From: Lucifuga dentata
Lineage: Eukaryota > Chordata > Actinopteri > Ophidiiformes > Bythitidae
Reading direction: 5' to 3'
Length of the DNA: 64,000 bases
Assembly (NCBI GenBank): GCA_014773175.1
Contig: VXCM01001499.1
Coordinates: 1-64,000, forward strand
Positions 39,194-51,368 of the stretch are shown here, one piece after another; within the stretch, counting starts at the first letter, position 1, and each line of letters begins with the position of its first letter. Under the pieces are notes generated by a model. It ran no database searches, was not told the DNA's origin, and was given only the letters and a program-made list of their open reading frames with translations. The position numbers and the translations under genes were made by a program.

Positions 39194-40682
39194 GATCAAG
39201 AATAAAGTGACAAACAGGATGATCTCCTAAATATTTCAGGAGAAACAGATGTCACAGCTTCATCTTCATTATGTAGCAATGTAGTTTCCCCAGTGTGTGC
39301 ACTGTGATGAGAATGCTGTTTCTTATCTGTCACACAGACTAAAACACATCAACATCCTCACATTTATCTGTCATTTCACTCATTATGTTTTGAAGAAAAG
39401 AGCCACGCCATTATATAACATGTATCCACCAAGAACAGAGTGACAAAATCATGCTTACACACACACACACTTCACATCACGTGGAATAAACATAGGTCTC
39501 TGTATGCCAAATCACATCATTCTCAGGCATGTCTAACCTGATCTAATTACATTTTGCTGGCAGCGCAGCCAATCACATTCACAGAATAGGTTTGTGGTAT
39601 GTGATGATAACAGTATGGCTGCAATCCATTCAGCCAGATACCAATGTCATTAGTATAATTCTTATTAAAACAGAAATGTGGGAAACTGTCTTTGTGTGAA
39701 GAGAAATCAAACTATGAGAACATAAAATCACACTAATGAAGATCATTAGTAGCCATAACAGTCAAACACGTGCAGCATAGCAGGCAACTTCTGTGCTTCT
39801 GTCTGCAAATAAGATTTTCTTTTCCTTAATTTCTGTCCCTTTCCACACATATGCAGGATTTTTTTTTTGTTTGTTTGTTTTTATACATTTTCTTGTGTTT
39901 CCATCTAGAGTGCCTCTCATTTGAAGAGTACAGAATAAATAATTTATCAGATGTTATTTGCAGTCTGAGACCCCACTGTGATATTTCTGCACCAAACATC
40001 CATGTGGTTCAAAAGTACACTTGCACTGTTTGTTTGTGTGTGTGTATGTGTTTGAGTAGGTAGTAACACATCTGAACCTGACTCATCTGATCTTTGGAAC
40101 CATTAGCACATTAGCCACAGTAACGAAGTCTGCAAAGTTCTGATTACAACAATAAACACAATCAATGCTTACAATCTGCTTTTGGCTTTTAGCTTTCACA
40201 GATCACCACATGCTGTGCTTCTGTTTTTGTTTCTGAGTATTAAAGGTGTTAAAGATATTACGTTTGTTTGCTTAAGAACTCCACTAACTGAAGGTAGAGT
40301 GCGGGGTTCTCAGCCAATCAGCTGTGACCTGCTCACCCTCTAGACTAACTGAAATTTTCCCACACACACTCATTGTAAAGGCTGAATTAGGCATAAAATC
40401 ATAACTTAGGGCGTTTTCACAACTGAAAGTCCGGACCAAGGTCCGGAGCAAGGTTCATGTTTTTGTTACATTGTATACATTTGGTCCGGTTAGGTTTGGT
40501 TTCACACTGCAATTATGAGAGCGGACTAAAAAACTTTACCAACATTATCTATGTCCTGTCGTCATCACCTACGCGACTTGCGTCTCCCTGTACTTGACAC
40601 TGATTGGCCTGTTAGCGGGTATGTGTCTGACGTCAGCGTGACTTACCAAATCTGAGGAGAAATGGATGAATAAGTTTGTTTC

Positions 40683-40873
40683 GTGGTCACTATAATAAAA
40701 TTAGTATGGCATTTCTGCCAGCAGCAACAACTACAAGAACATTATTGTAGATTAGACCGAATCTGCCAAGTTCACGCCTTCCTCTCAGGGAAATTGCGCC
40801 GTCGCCGACAGGTACGGAGGCGGAGATTACAGACAATCTTGGCAGCCTTGGCAACTCCGTCTTTGGAGAGACC
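40683..40873 (+). pseudogene. Possible Harbinger transposase first exon
   Basis: The frame ends in an Arg-rich stretch (GKLRRRRQVRRRRLQT) and LATPSLERPL, immediately followed by a consensus donor aaggtgagt near 40873-40881. A basic N-terminal exon is common in fish Harbinger transposases. The downstream exons with the DDE residues are absent, so this is at most a remnant. The identification is inferred from its place inside the element. Confidence 0.35.
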
Positions 40874-40895
40874 ATTAAGGTGAGTGGCAACAGTT

Positions 40896-40899
<4 letters not shown>

Positions 40900-40926
<27 letters not shown>
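40900..40926. repeat. (AAT)n microsatellite inside the Harbinger element
   Basis: About nine ATA/AAT units just after the possible transposase exon. Confidence 0.9.
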
Positions 40927-40930
<4 letters not shown>

Positions 40931-41244
40931 TAAAAACATACGTGTTACCGGCTCCAAACCCAGGGGCTATCTGGGCCTGCTACATATGCACAAGTGTGAT
41001 CGGCCAATAGCCTACTATTGACACTAATCTAAAATATAATACAATCATATACAATCATCATAATCTAGTTCATTGTTTTCAAGATTTCATAGTGTACCTA
41101 GTTAATAACAGTGCAGGCTATGCTAGTGTTTATGGTGGGATAAGTCGTTCTCCGTTGAAATAATAAGAATTCCTAACAGATGTCATTACAGTATGGCAGT
41201 AAAAACGAGTAGCATGGGTAAAAGTAGTCGTTGCTGAGTAGTGA

Positions 41245-41592
41245 TCAAACTTTCGGCTGCTCACCATTTTCCGAAGTGTTTTCTGCACATTCAGCACCGG
41301 GCAGCACATCGGTAGACACACTTGAAGCTGCAGCTGATTCCACCACCTTAACGGGTGAGCTGGTTGGTCGAGTGCCCAGAATGTTGTCCAGAATGTCACA
41401 ATAAGGAAATTTGTGCTTCTCGTTGGTGGAAGAACCACTTTTTCATAAGCTATCGCGCACTTTGATGTACTGCTGCCTCAGTTTTTTTATTTTTAGGTGA
41501 CACTGCTCACCTGTCCTCTCATATCCCCCCTTTCTCATCCTCTCCGAAAACAGCTGTAAAGTCTCAATTTTTATGGGTTTTTTCCATTTAGT
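41245..41592 (-). pseudogene. Myb/SANT-like DNA-binding gene of the Harbinger element, broken
   Basis: The minus strand reads LQLFSERMRKGGYERTGEQC, then HLKIKKLRQQYIKVRDSL, a TGA stop at 41443-41445, then KSGSSTNEKHKFPYCDILDN and ILGTRPTSSP, ending at a TGA at 41245-41247. The R.GEQC..KIKKLRQQY.KVRD core is typical of the Myb/SANT-like accessory protein that partners the Harbinger transposase in DNA binding and nuclear import. The internal stop and the lack of an obvious start show it is dead. Confidence 0.8.
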
Positions 41593-42039
41593 TTTTAATA
41601 AAATCATCGGACCAAATGTTAATTATATATTTGGTCTCCTCGTTTCCCCAGGTAGTCCCGCGACTCATTTTGTTTTGTTGTAAGGTTTTTCCTGTTTCCG
41701 GTTCGGACGGTTACCCCGCGACGGTTACTTCCTATGTTTGGTCCAAAAGTCCGAATCATCCAAAAAATTGTTTTCACACTACAACAAACTGGACCATGGT
41801 TCAGTTTGGTCTNAAAGTCCGAATCATCCAAAAAATTGTTTTCACACTACAACAAACTGGACCATGGTTCAGTTTGGTCTGGACCGAGACCACCTCTTTT
41901 CATCGGACCAAAGTCCGGGCGTTTGGTCCGGACAGTGGTCCGGGGGAGGTTTCACACCTGTAAATTTGGAATTTGGTTCGGATCAAACTGAAAAGTCTGA
42001 AAGTCCGGACCAAACGAGGTAGGTGTGAAAGGGCCCTTA

Positions 42040-45000
42040 TTTAACTTGTGATTTCTCAAAAACCATGAAAGACATGATTATGCTGAACTAGTATATAAAA
42101 GCTGTAGGTCTTATGACCTGAATGATGCTTGAATTTTTTTGTAGGTTAAAGTATGCTGAAATTATAAGTGCTTGAAGACAGGAATGTCTGAAGCCTGAAT
42201 GTTTGAAGCCTCCTCCCATTAACTTTGCATGAGCAAAAATGCCTGAAAAATGTTGAATATTTCAAAAGTATAACACATATTAATACCAAAAGATAGTTGA
42301 AGTTTGATTTGTGTTTCTAGGTTGAAGTACGCAGAACTAATTAAGTGCTGAAAAGTGGCTGGAAGAACTGGAATAATAAAGAAAAGGAGAAAAATAGCCT
42401 GTGGTTTGCCTTTGGCAATCACAGGCAATTAAATACAAGCTACAGCACTGTTGTGACAGCAGCAATGTGCACATTTTACAAGAATATGGCCACAGCAATG
42501 TTACATTCCCCTCTTCTTAACCTTTTTGACAATAAATTAAATATTTGGGGCCTTGGTGCAATTTGCTTAATGTGGTTTCATAAATGTACAGATAGACGAC
42601 ATGACGGCAAAATGTGACATTGACAGTCTCCAGCCAAATGATTTTCTGATACCAGATTTTCTGGTATCAAACTCAATTGTAGTTGAATTTGATTGATTGA
42701 CAATATCCAGTCAAATTATCTATTGCACTTTGCCATTTATCATTTAGCTGAAAAACTACTATAAAAGTACCTCACTGACATTTCCTCCACTTTGTCTGGC
42801 GTTGCTATTTATAGTCCACTGACCTTTAATTCCTCTACTCATGTTCTCTAGCTGATTGGATGAAAAATCAAGGAGCAAGAATGATGACAAGGATATTAAA
42901 GAGGAAGCAAATGAGTATGAGAATGATGGAGAAAGATGGTAAAATAATTTTTCACACAATTAGACAGTGCCAGAATTATAAAGCCAAAAGCGGCAATGAT
43001 AAGAAGAGCAGGATTAGAATACAAACAAAATCTATCCCAAAGAAAAATGAGCAACCCTGGTTTTATTTTAAAAAAAAAAAAAACATTTAATTATACCATA
43101 TGTATAACAAATGGCTGAAAATGAATGGCAATGTCTCCAGCCTTGGAAATGTAATGGTTAGAGTCCTTCTAAAAATGCATTTTTTTTTTCATGTGGAATA
43201 TGATAGGGTTACTAATAAGAAGGAAATATTAAGCGAGTCTGTATAATATTTTTTCATATTTGCATGAAATTTGTACCATGTCAGTTAAAATTTTCATGTG
43301 GAAAAAACAAGAGCACAGACAGAGGTAGAGTGAGAGAGGACAGAAAAAGGGAGAGGAGGGAGAGGACAGGAGACAAAGCTCAAAGAAAGATGAAATAAGT
43401 TAGAAGAATAAAAAAAGAGAAACAGGAACAATTGTTTCCTCTTACAACCAACATTTATAGCTAAATTGATAAAAGCAAGTCATAGCAACAGAAACAGAGA
43501 AAGAGCAGAGCATTGCATCGTAGGTCAGATGTTTTATGCCCTCTGAATGTTTAATGGGATATCATTATATAGCAACAAGGAATAAATGGTTTTTCCAAGC
43601 AAACCAGAGAAGCCAGGGTTAATGGAACCCTATGGATGGATAAAGATAAATTAAGAGGGAATGAGACCACACTTTAAACCAGGGCTTTGAGCTTGTGGAT
43701 TCAGCCCATTAGTGGTTACGGTACATCGTACGTTAAGACAGCATAGTGGGCTGATAATAACATAACAATGCTGTTGCTATCTGCACATGCTGTGCGACAT
43801 GCAGTGAAGGTCAGATAGAGGACAAAGATGCAGCCACAGTATGATCACTGTTACATAATCTGACAAGGCTTATCAAAAGAGGGAGGATGGGGGAGAGCCA
43901 CTACAAGATATGACATGCAATAAATAAGGTGTCACAAAATCACTTTATAATTCTAAGTTGCAACACTTTCAGCTGATATAATAGCTAAAATCACAGAACA
44001 TCATGGCTCTGTTTAGCAGGTGGAGATGGGTTGGTCTATCGAGCCATTTTTGATTTTATTGGCATATCACCCAGCTGTGCAGCTGTGACATTTTGTGGGT
44101 CAAATGGGATATTTGGGTGGGAATAATCAAATCACTCCTGGATTTGATTTGATTGCTCGAAAGTGGGTGCTACTAAAACCAGTTTATGTGGTTAGAAAAA
44201 TACTGGTCAGCTGTCTGGTCACGTGTCCTGGGTGACACTATCAATAATGTGTTCAAAACAGAGTCATGTACTAGTAGACACGCATTTAACACAATGCATG
44301 TATTTTCACACACCGACACCCAAAGCATTAGCCCACTTGAATCACACTTTGCAAGTATTTTGCAGTCGCTCATTCACATCAACAGCAGCAGGCTTCTACA
44401 CAAACCTGGTCATCAAAGCTGCCATCTTTGCTGTAGTTCAAACATCATTTAATTACAACATGTCAAAACTTTACGTAAACACCTATACAAATGTATCCAG
44501 TAAGACAATTAGGTCCTGAAGTGCCATGAAAGCTTTGATTTTGATTGGCCATTTACATCTGTGATATGTTGATGTCAACATGTAGCGCATGAATTTACCT
44601 GCCCACACCCACAAACCACAAGACTAATGAGTAAGTGGCCACCCCACCATCTGTGTTGTCATCTGTCATCTGTGTTACCAGCTCAAGCCTGATGCAGCTG
44701 GCCAATCAAAACAGAAACAGGAGAAGGACTTTAAGAGACAGCACTTAAAATAGCCTGTTTTTACTCAGTGTGCATAGAGGTGCTGCAGCAAGCAGAGTAA
44801 AAGTGGTAGTTTTTTACATTTGAAATAATTGCAAAGATTTCAAAATAGTCCCTAAATGTAAATAACAACATAGACATCTGTAGAACATGTTCTCTTGAAT
44901 ATCCCTAACTGCTGCAAAGAAGCCATCTGGAGGACAACAACATCTATAGCTATAATATGATGCTATTGGCTGTTTACATTTGCCAAAATGCTGGCATTGA

Positions 45001-46265
45001 CTACTGATTAAGCAAGTCAACTCCCGTCAGAAAACAGCAACACCTATAGGATTAAAAAGAAAGATGCCTTGGCTGAACTTAATGCTGATTTAAAAATAAA
45101 CTGCCTTCCACACACAACCTTTCCTTTAATCCAGAGGTAAACAGAAGTATGGAGCCAGTAATTTCATTATCTTGCACTCTACAAGGGCATATAAGGATAG
45201 AGTGCAGCATGTGGTTATGAATAGCTTCAGATTTCTGCTTGGTTTCCTGTCTTGCTCCACTACCAGTGCAGTGCTTTTGCTTGCTCACTGTTGGCACCAG
45301 TAAAAACAACATTACTGCAGTTTACAAAGAGGGCTGCAAAACCTTATAGGTGTAATTCAATCAAGACCAAATCAGTCACTGTGCACATTTTTTAATGTCA
45401 TGTGATTACTTGTGGTGAGTGCAGTATGTGTGAAAACAGCATGTGATAATAGACCTAACAGTAATTTAATGAATATGTAAATATATCATGGTGTGTGGAA
45501 TTACATCAACACATTCAATCTGCAGGCGTTTGATTACAGCTTCAGCCAGTTTCTGATTAGCTGCACTATTGAAAGCAAAATAGTCATTATGTTTGTAGGC
45601 AGACTCACACAGTCAGCAAACCTGATGACAGTGTGACACCAGTGAATGCTTAATTGATGTCTGTCTAATGGCGCTGCTGTCTAACTGGCATTGTAAAACA
45701 TTTCTCTCACTCACCACTGTAAGACAGTTTGATTTTTAATAAACTCAGTATCTCATACCATTGTCAGCTCACCTTCAAAACTTCACTGGCTAAATTAGCT
45801 TCATTAATTTCTCCCTGTTGGTCTTTTGGTAATATGGTCAGTAAATTTATCCCCCAAAAAACTAATCTGCACGCACTATTTTACCTCACAACAAGCTGAG
45901 GACAACACTGGCTAACATCTCACCATTACTCAGCTCTATCTGCTGATTTTTCAGCAGTGCTCTGAGTTGATAAAGGTTGACACATAATATCAGCTCCTCT
46001 CTGCTTTATTGATTTATTCAGTCTTGATATCACACTCAGAGACATCAGCAATCAAGATCAAAGACACTTAGCAGACCTGATCATGTTTCAGTATTGATTT
46101 TATTAGTGAGAAAGAAAGATGGTGGTGGGAAAGTGTTCCATAACTTATATTAAGATAAATGTTAGGCAGCACAAACTCAGATAACCTCAAAGAGAATGTC
46201 TTGTTTTTATTTTTATTTTTTTAGAGCTGACAGCTGATTTTTCTGATATGAATTCATGTGATACT
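42040..46265. other. Intronic stretch without recognised genes
   Basis: AT-rich sequence with an A run at 43069-43083 and purine-rich sequence at 43305-43440. Around 44506-44640 is copy B of the diverged repeat described at 22161-22290. Nothing else recognised. Confidence 0.55.
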
Positions 46266-46294
46266 TTTTTTTTTTTTTTNTTTTTTTTTTTTTT
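46265..46294. repeat. Poly-T with single N
   Basis: A T run broken by N at 46280. Confidence 0.9.
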
Positions 46295-46634
46295 GTCATA
46301 ATACTTCAATTATTAAAAAAAGAAAAAAGAAAAAAAATCATAAATGAAACCAAAGAGAAAGCTTAAGAGAAACATAAATGAATGGGGACCTCAAACCACC
46401 TTAGTCCTGAGAGAAATCCCATACAAACACGGGGAGACCGAGCAGACTCCAGTTCCTTCCTGCCTCACAGCAGGAAGGAACTGCTGTGCACCATGGAAAG
46501 AGAGGGTGTTGTGGACAGGGTGGACCTGACCTGCTTTATTCCCTGACTCACAATCTCTTCAGTCAGTCAATTTTTAATTTTAATTCAATTTTAATTTAAA
46601 GTGTTGCTTTGTTTTTTTTGTGTTTTTGTTTTTG

Positions 46635-46990
46635 TGGCATGGTGGCGCAGTGGTTAGCACTGTTGCCTCACAGCAAGAAGGTCCTGGGTTCGATTCCTGG
46701 CCGGGGCAGGGCCTTTCTGTGTGGAGTTTGCATGTTCTCCCAATGTCCACATGGGTTCCCTGCGGGTGCTCCGGCTTCCTCCCACCTCCAAAGACATGCA
46801 TGTCAGGTGAATTAGGAACTCTAAATTGCCCGTAGGCGTGAATGAGTTTGTCTGTCTCTGTGTCAGCCCTGCGATAGACTGGTGATCTGTCCAGGGTGTA
46901 CCCTGCCTCTCGCCCTATGACCACTGGGATAGGCTCCAGCTCCCCCGTGACCCTCAACAGGACAAATGGGTTTAGAAAATGGATGGATGG
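46635..46990 (+). mobile_element. tRNA-headed SINE with L2-type (ATGG)n tail
   Basis: The head contains RNA polymerase III promoter boxes: A box tggcgcagtggt (46643-46654) and B box ggttcgattcc (46687-46697), with tRNA-like sequence between. The body (gtggagtttgcatgttctcc, ccggcttcctcccacctcca, aaattgcccgtaggcgtgaa) is a very common teleost repeat. The 3' end (gcgatagactgg, tgggataggctccag, then ATGG repeats) is shared with L2-like LINEs, which supply the machinery in trans. It looks nearly full length and relatively young. A 125-residue reverse frame across it is not a gene. Confidence 0.9.
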
Positions 46991-48317
46991 AGTGTTGCTT
47001 CTTTAACAAGTATAGAGTAAACCTTTCCCAAGACTTAACTAAACTTGCTTATTGTTAAAAGGAAATCTGAAAGCTTTTGCTCAATTTGCTTTTGACACAT
47101 ATCACCCACTTTGTGCCATAAAGCAATCCAGGCCAGTGGTAGTAAAATGACAGTCTTAGATTCAAACAAGATTGTCTGTCCTCCTCATCTCACTATTGTT
47201 TTTATTTATCTCCATGCCCCCACCACCACCCACACCCCCACCCCCACCCTCTCTCTGTCTTTCAGTGTCTATTGTTTTGGATTAGCTGTGGCTGTGGTGA
47301 TGAGCTGTTATGAGAAGTGACTTTCTATCAGACTCAGTGCAATTCTATTGCCTGAACCCTTGATTGAACTTACATTCAGTTTCACCGCACCAACACACAA
47401 AGTAAAACTGACATGACACACGCACGCAATATGAGAAACAACACCTTGGAAAAATCTTCCTCGACAAAGTCAAAAAGACGAAGAAGGTGCCTTTATACTG
47501 TAGCTTTTATTTTTGGCATTTTAAAGACAGATTTTTCCAAGATTTTTAAGTTTATCTATACCTGCCACCTGACCATTATGTACCTGTGAAATATCTGAGC
47601 CAAGCAAACATATTTTTACACACACGTCTGTGCGTGCAGACACCGATAGAGGTAAAGAATGCACATGGATGCACACAACAGACACACAACTTTAACACCA
47701 GCCATTGAGAGATAGAAACACTTGAATGCACACACACACACACACACATTACTTGTCACCTTCTCTCTCCCTTCTGTTTGCTCTCAGTAAACCAGATCTC
47801 AGCAGATCTCGGTAATCTCGCCCTGAGCAGAGGGAGGAGCATCCTAGGAGCCCACTGCAGAGAGCCTCACTGCCAACCCACTGCGCCAACTCTGACCACA
47901 TCATCACTATGCACCACTCACCAGAGCAGGACCAATCCCACTGTGACTGGCTGCGCTTATTGTAAATATGTGGCATACATAAACACCAGAGCCAAATGAT
48001 ATTAAAAACACATCACAACTGAAAAACACAGGAGGAAGTGTGCAGGAAAGAGAGGTCAAAGGTGAGAATTTTCAAAAACTTAAAGTGAAGATAAAATTAA
48101 ATTGTGACTGTATATAAGTAAAGATGGCAATATTGTTGTTGACCTGGCTAGCATGCAGCTGTACAAGTGGTTCGATATAGATTTTGAACATCTTTTATAA
48201 AGCAAACCTTTAATCTCCATACAAATCATAAATGGATTGTTATAAACATGTTAACATTCCCAGTGATAAAAATACAATAAGGAATCCTGCCTTTCCAGAC
48301 ACATGCATGTTATACCA

Positions 48318-48320
48318 TGT

Positions 48321-48383
<63 letters not shown>
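48318..48383. repeat. (GT)n microsatellite
   Basis: GT dinucleotides, about 66 bases with one interruption near the start. Confidence 0.95.
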
Positions 48384-48386
<3 letters not shown>

Positions 48387-49451
48387 ACATGTGAAAAGGT
48401 TTTGGCTCAGACACCAGCAGATATATTGATCGCACTTTTGCCTATACTGACACACTTACATCCCCTCAGGCCCTCAGGCAGCCAGGCATGCATTCCTACA
48501 CACACACACACAAACACACACACACGGACTGAAAAAATGCACCTTCCACAGAGAGTCTACCTACCTGCAGTCCCACACAGTCAATCAATAGCACCATCTG
48601 AATATTTAACTTTGAACCCCTGGAAATCAATACAGATTCTTTCAAAGGAACAAAAGATATATTTCTGTCAAGAACGTATGTTGCTACAGTAGAAAGCAGC
48701 GACTGCAGTATCGTCAGTGAAAGCAGACAGGAGGAGGGTAAGCGAAGGGGTCCCAGCATTAACCATGCTGGCAAGCGGCTCCACCCTGAACAGGCTGTGT
48801 GATAAAAATGGAAATCTGGCAAGATAATGAAACTTCCTTGGTATAATTCAGTACAACAATGCTAAATAAATGTATGAGGCAGAACTTCTACACTGGCTAT
48901 CATTAATGATGTAGAAAGGGAGTATGAAGAATTTCTACAGTGACCACCAGTGTTTATAGCACTAATACAGCTGCAAGGGAAAGAAAATCAAGAGTAAAAT
49001 GGCATTAGTACAGAAAAGGTGGGGGAGCGGTGGCATTATAAAGTCAACTAAAAAGAACAAAGATGGCAGCCAGCTACTCAAAGCCCCAGGATGAGCACAA
49101 AAGAAAAAAAAAATTGAAAGAGACTGTGAAGGACAGGGGAAGGTTGAATGTATAAAATAAGAACAAGGGGAAAAGAAGGAAGATACACAAAACAGAAGAC
49201 TGGAGGCAGGCATTAATAAGTAATAGCAAAATAGTGAAATGTGTGTGTGTGTGTGTGTGTGTGTTGGATGTGAGAGCAAGATTGAGAGTGATAGTGATGG
49301 GTCTCGTGGGAGCAGAGGTGGGTGTGTGCAGCATGCCAACATAAATGATAAGTCACTCAGAGGCCTCCACTGAGCAGAAATCTCAGCATGCTCCACAGTC
49401 AGGAATTCATTAGAGAGATATAGAGGGGAGAGGGAGAAAGAAAGAGAGGGG

Positions 49452-49453
<2 letters not shown>

Positions 49454-49497
<44 letters not shown>
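49454..49497. repeat. (GA)n microsatellite
   Basis: GA dinucleotides following a short G run. Confidence 0.95.
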
Positions 49498-49501
<4 letters not shown>

Positions 49502-51270
49502 CAGACAGGAAGATTTGTGAAATCAAATATCTAAATGTGGCCGAGCTAATCACGTAATCAGTTCGCATTATCATCTTTTTTGTCATCAGCTAGTATTGTG
49601 TAACCTCACCTACTTCCTCTTTTCTCTTTGCACACTTTTCCACAGCAGAACTAGCCTTGTGGCTGCTGTAGCATCTATAATTGCTCGCTGCACTATCCCA
49701 TATTTCACCAGAGGGATACTGCGAACTCTGGGTATTTATAAGGATGTAATCTCCTACCTTGGATGTGCTCACACGTGCTCCCATCCTTTGATCGGTTGAC
49801 CCAGGGGATATGCTGTAGGATGGACAGGCCTGAGCATGTGACATGACAGCTGAGCAACGTGAAATGACAGGACTGAAAGAAGGATGAGAATTAGGAGTGG
49901 GAGAAGGGAGGAGGAAATGGAGGCCTATGGATGGAGACATACTATAGCTGTACCAGAGGTTAGAATGTGAGAGTTAACACCAAAATCATCTTTTTCGTTC
50001 TTTCTGTCTGGTGCAAATGCTAACAGTTTAGCTTACAGGATGTTATGTAACCACAGACAAGTTAATTCTCATAAAAGAACTTAGAGCAGCTGTAACAGAT
50101 GTTAATGTTTGTTATTTTTAATTAAAAGGTCTATATGTCCTGCATGATCTCTGAATGTTTACTGATGATTAGTGAAAGGCTGTGTGCCCACACGTCTTTT
50201 CAGATATTCTGGCTGGTTAGACCTCTCCTCTGGCTTAATGGTGGATGGAGCTACACTGGGAGCTTGTTGAAGTCACCCAACTGTACATATTTAAAAGATC
50301 ATAAAAGTGTAAATTATCCCACCCTGATGCACACCTACACAGTCCTGAGAAGCAGTCTAATCAGCTAAAATGAGCAAAAATACCAGTTTGAGTGTAACAT
50401 GGCTGTACAAGGCCTTTAACATCCACTATGTTTCCACCAAAGACACAGAGATGAGAAATGATGTTGGAACAGGTCCCCTCAGCAGACTGCATGAGGGTTT
50501 TTTCCACACTGAAGACAAAGAGTACACACATATGCTGAAGGACAATTCACAAACATTTGCCTTTCATTGTCAAATATTCTTGAAGCATATCGAACCCCAT
50601 TTTACTGGCAACGCTTCCCATTTTGTAATCAAATTTCAAACGACTTTGTCCACGGAGAAAAATAATCTCATAAATGATGCAAATATTTCTGAATGTATAA
50701 TGTCTCAGAAGAGGATTGTAGAAGTGATTACGTCTTTGTCCCTTATCAGTGAGCTTTTAATTTCAAACAGTCACCAGTTTGCCCTGCAACGCGACGTGAA
50801 CAGAATAAGTAAACTACTGTCTGGTAGCTGGTAAGATGAGTCATGTTTTGTATAATGAAGAGAATGCTGTTAGATGAAATTTAAAAAATGACCCTGCAGT
50901 GTCATACTGAGGCAAAAATCCCTGAATTTTGGCCAAGGGTCTAGTTTGGGCTCATGTCTATGCTGACCTTTGTATAATTGTTTTTGGTAGTTATTAAATA
51001 TGCACTAATTAAATATGCACTAATCTGGGCTAAACTCCAAAAAACCAGGTAATTTAAAAAACACACCATTATCCTTTAGATTATTGTCTATTATTTTACA
51101 CTGATGACACCCCATTCTTCCCTAATCATTTAGTATGAGCAAATGTATAATAAATGCAGTGTGGATATATGTCTCATTTTGCATTTGAAAAGCCAGTTAG
51201 GATTTTAAAAATTGCCTAGTGTATCACCAGACTAAGCAAAATAATATAAACGGATGATAGGTAAGGATAC

Positions 51271-51368
51271 ATCCGCACACCGCCTGATCTGGAGCCGATG
51301 GCCAGGATCTTCTGCACGGGATCAAAGGCCAAAGCGCTGGGCTGGTATGGGAAGCCATGACGCACCGT
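51271..51368 (-). CDS. stxbp5l: Tomosyn-2 (stxbp5l), coding exon 2
   Basis: This 98-base exon encodes [17 protein letters not shown] followed by [15 protein letters not shown], then AT of a split codon. It is the start of the first WD40 beta-propeller, where tomosyns have the very conserved [22 protein letters not shown] good acceptor (pyrimidine-rich, ending ttgcag, 51369-51374) precedes it. The donor is gtatcc (51265-51270), which fits less well than gtaagt. Entry is phase 0, matching exon 1, and exit is phase 2, matching the single A that opens exon 3 (AT+A = Ile). The AIGxRxG form resembles tomosyn-2 (AIGTRTG) more than tomosyn-1 (AVGTQTG). Its local GC content stands out from the AT-rich intron. 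Confidence 0.95.

Larger units (their letters stand above)
40409..42036. mobile_element. PIF/Harbinger DNA transposon with TTA target duplication
   Basis: The left terminus gggcgttttcacaactgaaa continues to gtccggaccaaggtccgg. The right terminus in complement begins gggccctttcacacctacct and continues with ggtccggact. TTA flanks both ends (40406-40408 and 42037-42039), the Harbinger target duplication. Subterminal GGTCCGGACC-type motifs recur near both ends. Inside are a basic plus-strand frame near the left end and a broken Myb/SANT-like gene on the minus strand near the right end, the classic two-gene layout, but the DDE catalytic region is missing. A 67-base duplication around N (41813) slightly inflates the length. 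Confidence 0.85.
6409..51270 (-). other. stxbp5l: stxbp5l intron 2 (about 44.9 kb)
   Basis: The intron is bounded by donor gtatcc after exon 2 and acceptor cgtcttcag before exon 3. It holds most transposon remains in the window and no exon I can recognise. Its length is large for a fish gene, although tomosyn genes generally have long 5' introns. Confidence 0.9.
46991..51270. other. Intronic stretch with microsatellites; one long unexplained frame
   Basis: (GT)n at 48318-48383 and 49240-49265, (GA)n at 49454-49497 and pyrimidine-rich 47760-47790. A plus-strand frame of 154 codons (50370-50834) is discussed among the findings. No named family is recognised. Confidence 0.5.

Noticed and set aside
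46643..46697. Functional tRNA gene
   Set aside because: A and B boxes are present but the cloverleaf is not maintained, and the sequence continues into a SINE body with an L2-type tail.
46580..46957. Reverse 125-residue frame
   Set aside because: It lies across the SINE on its antisense strand. Such frames occur in many copies of the repeat genome-wide.
47778..47999. Possible nested exon after tttgctctcag
   Set aside because: An acceptor-like pyrimidine tract is present, but the encoded residues match nothing I know. No matching donor or partner exon is evident.
48962..49396. Reverse 144-residue hydrophobic frame
   Set aside because: It crosses a (GT)n run and purine-rich sequence, giving Leu/Ser/Phe-rich low complexity. 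No family resemblance and no conserved exon borders.
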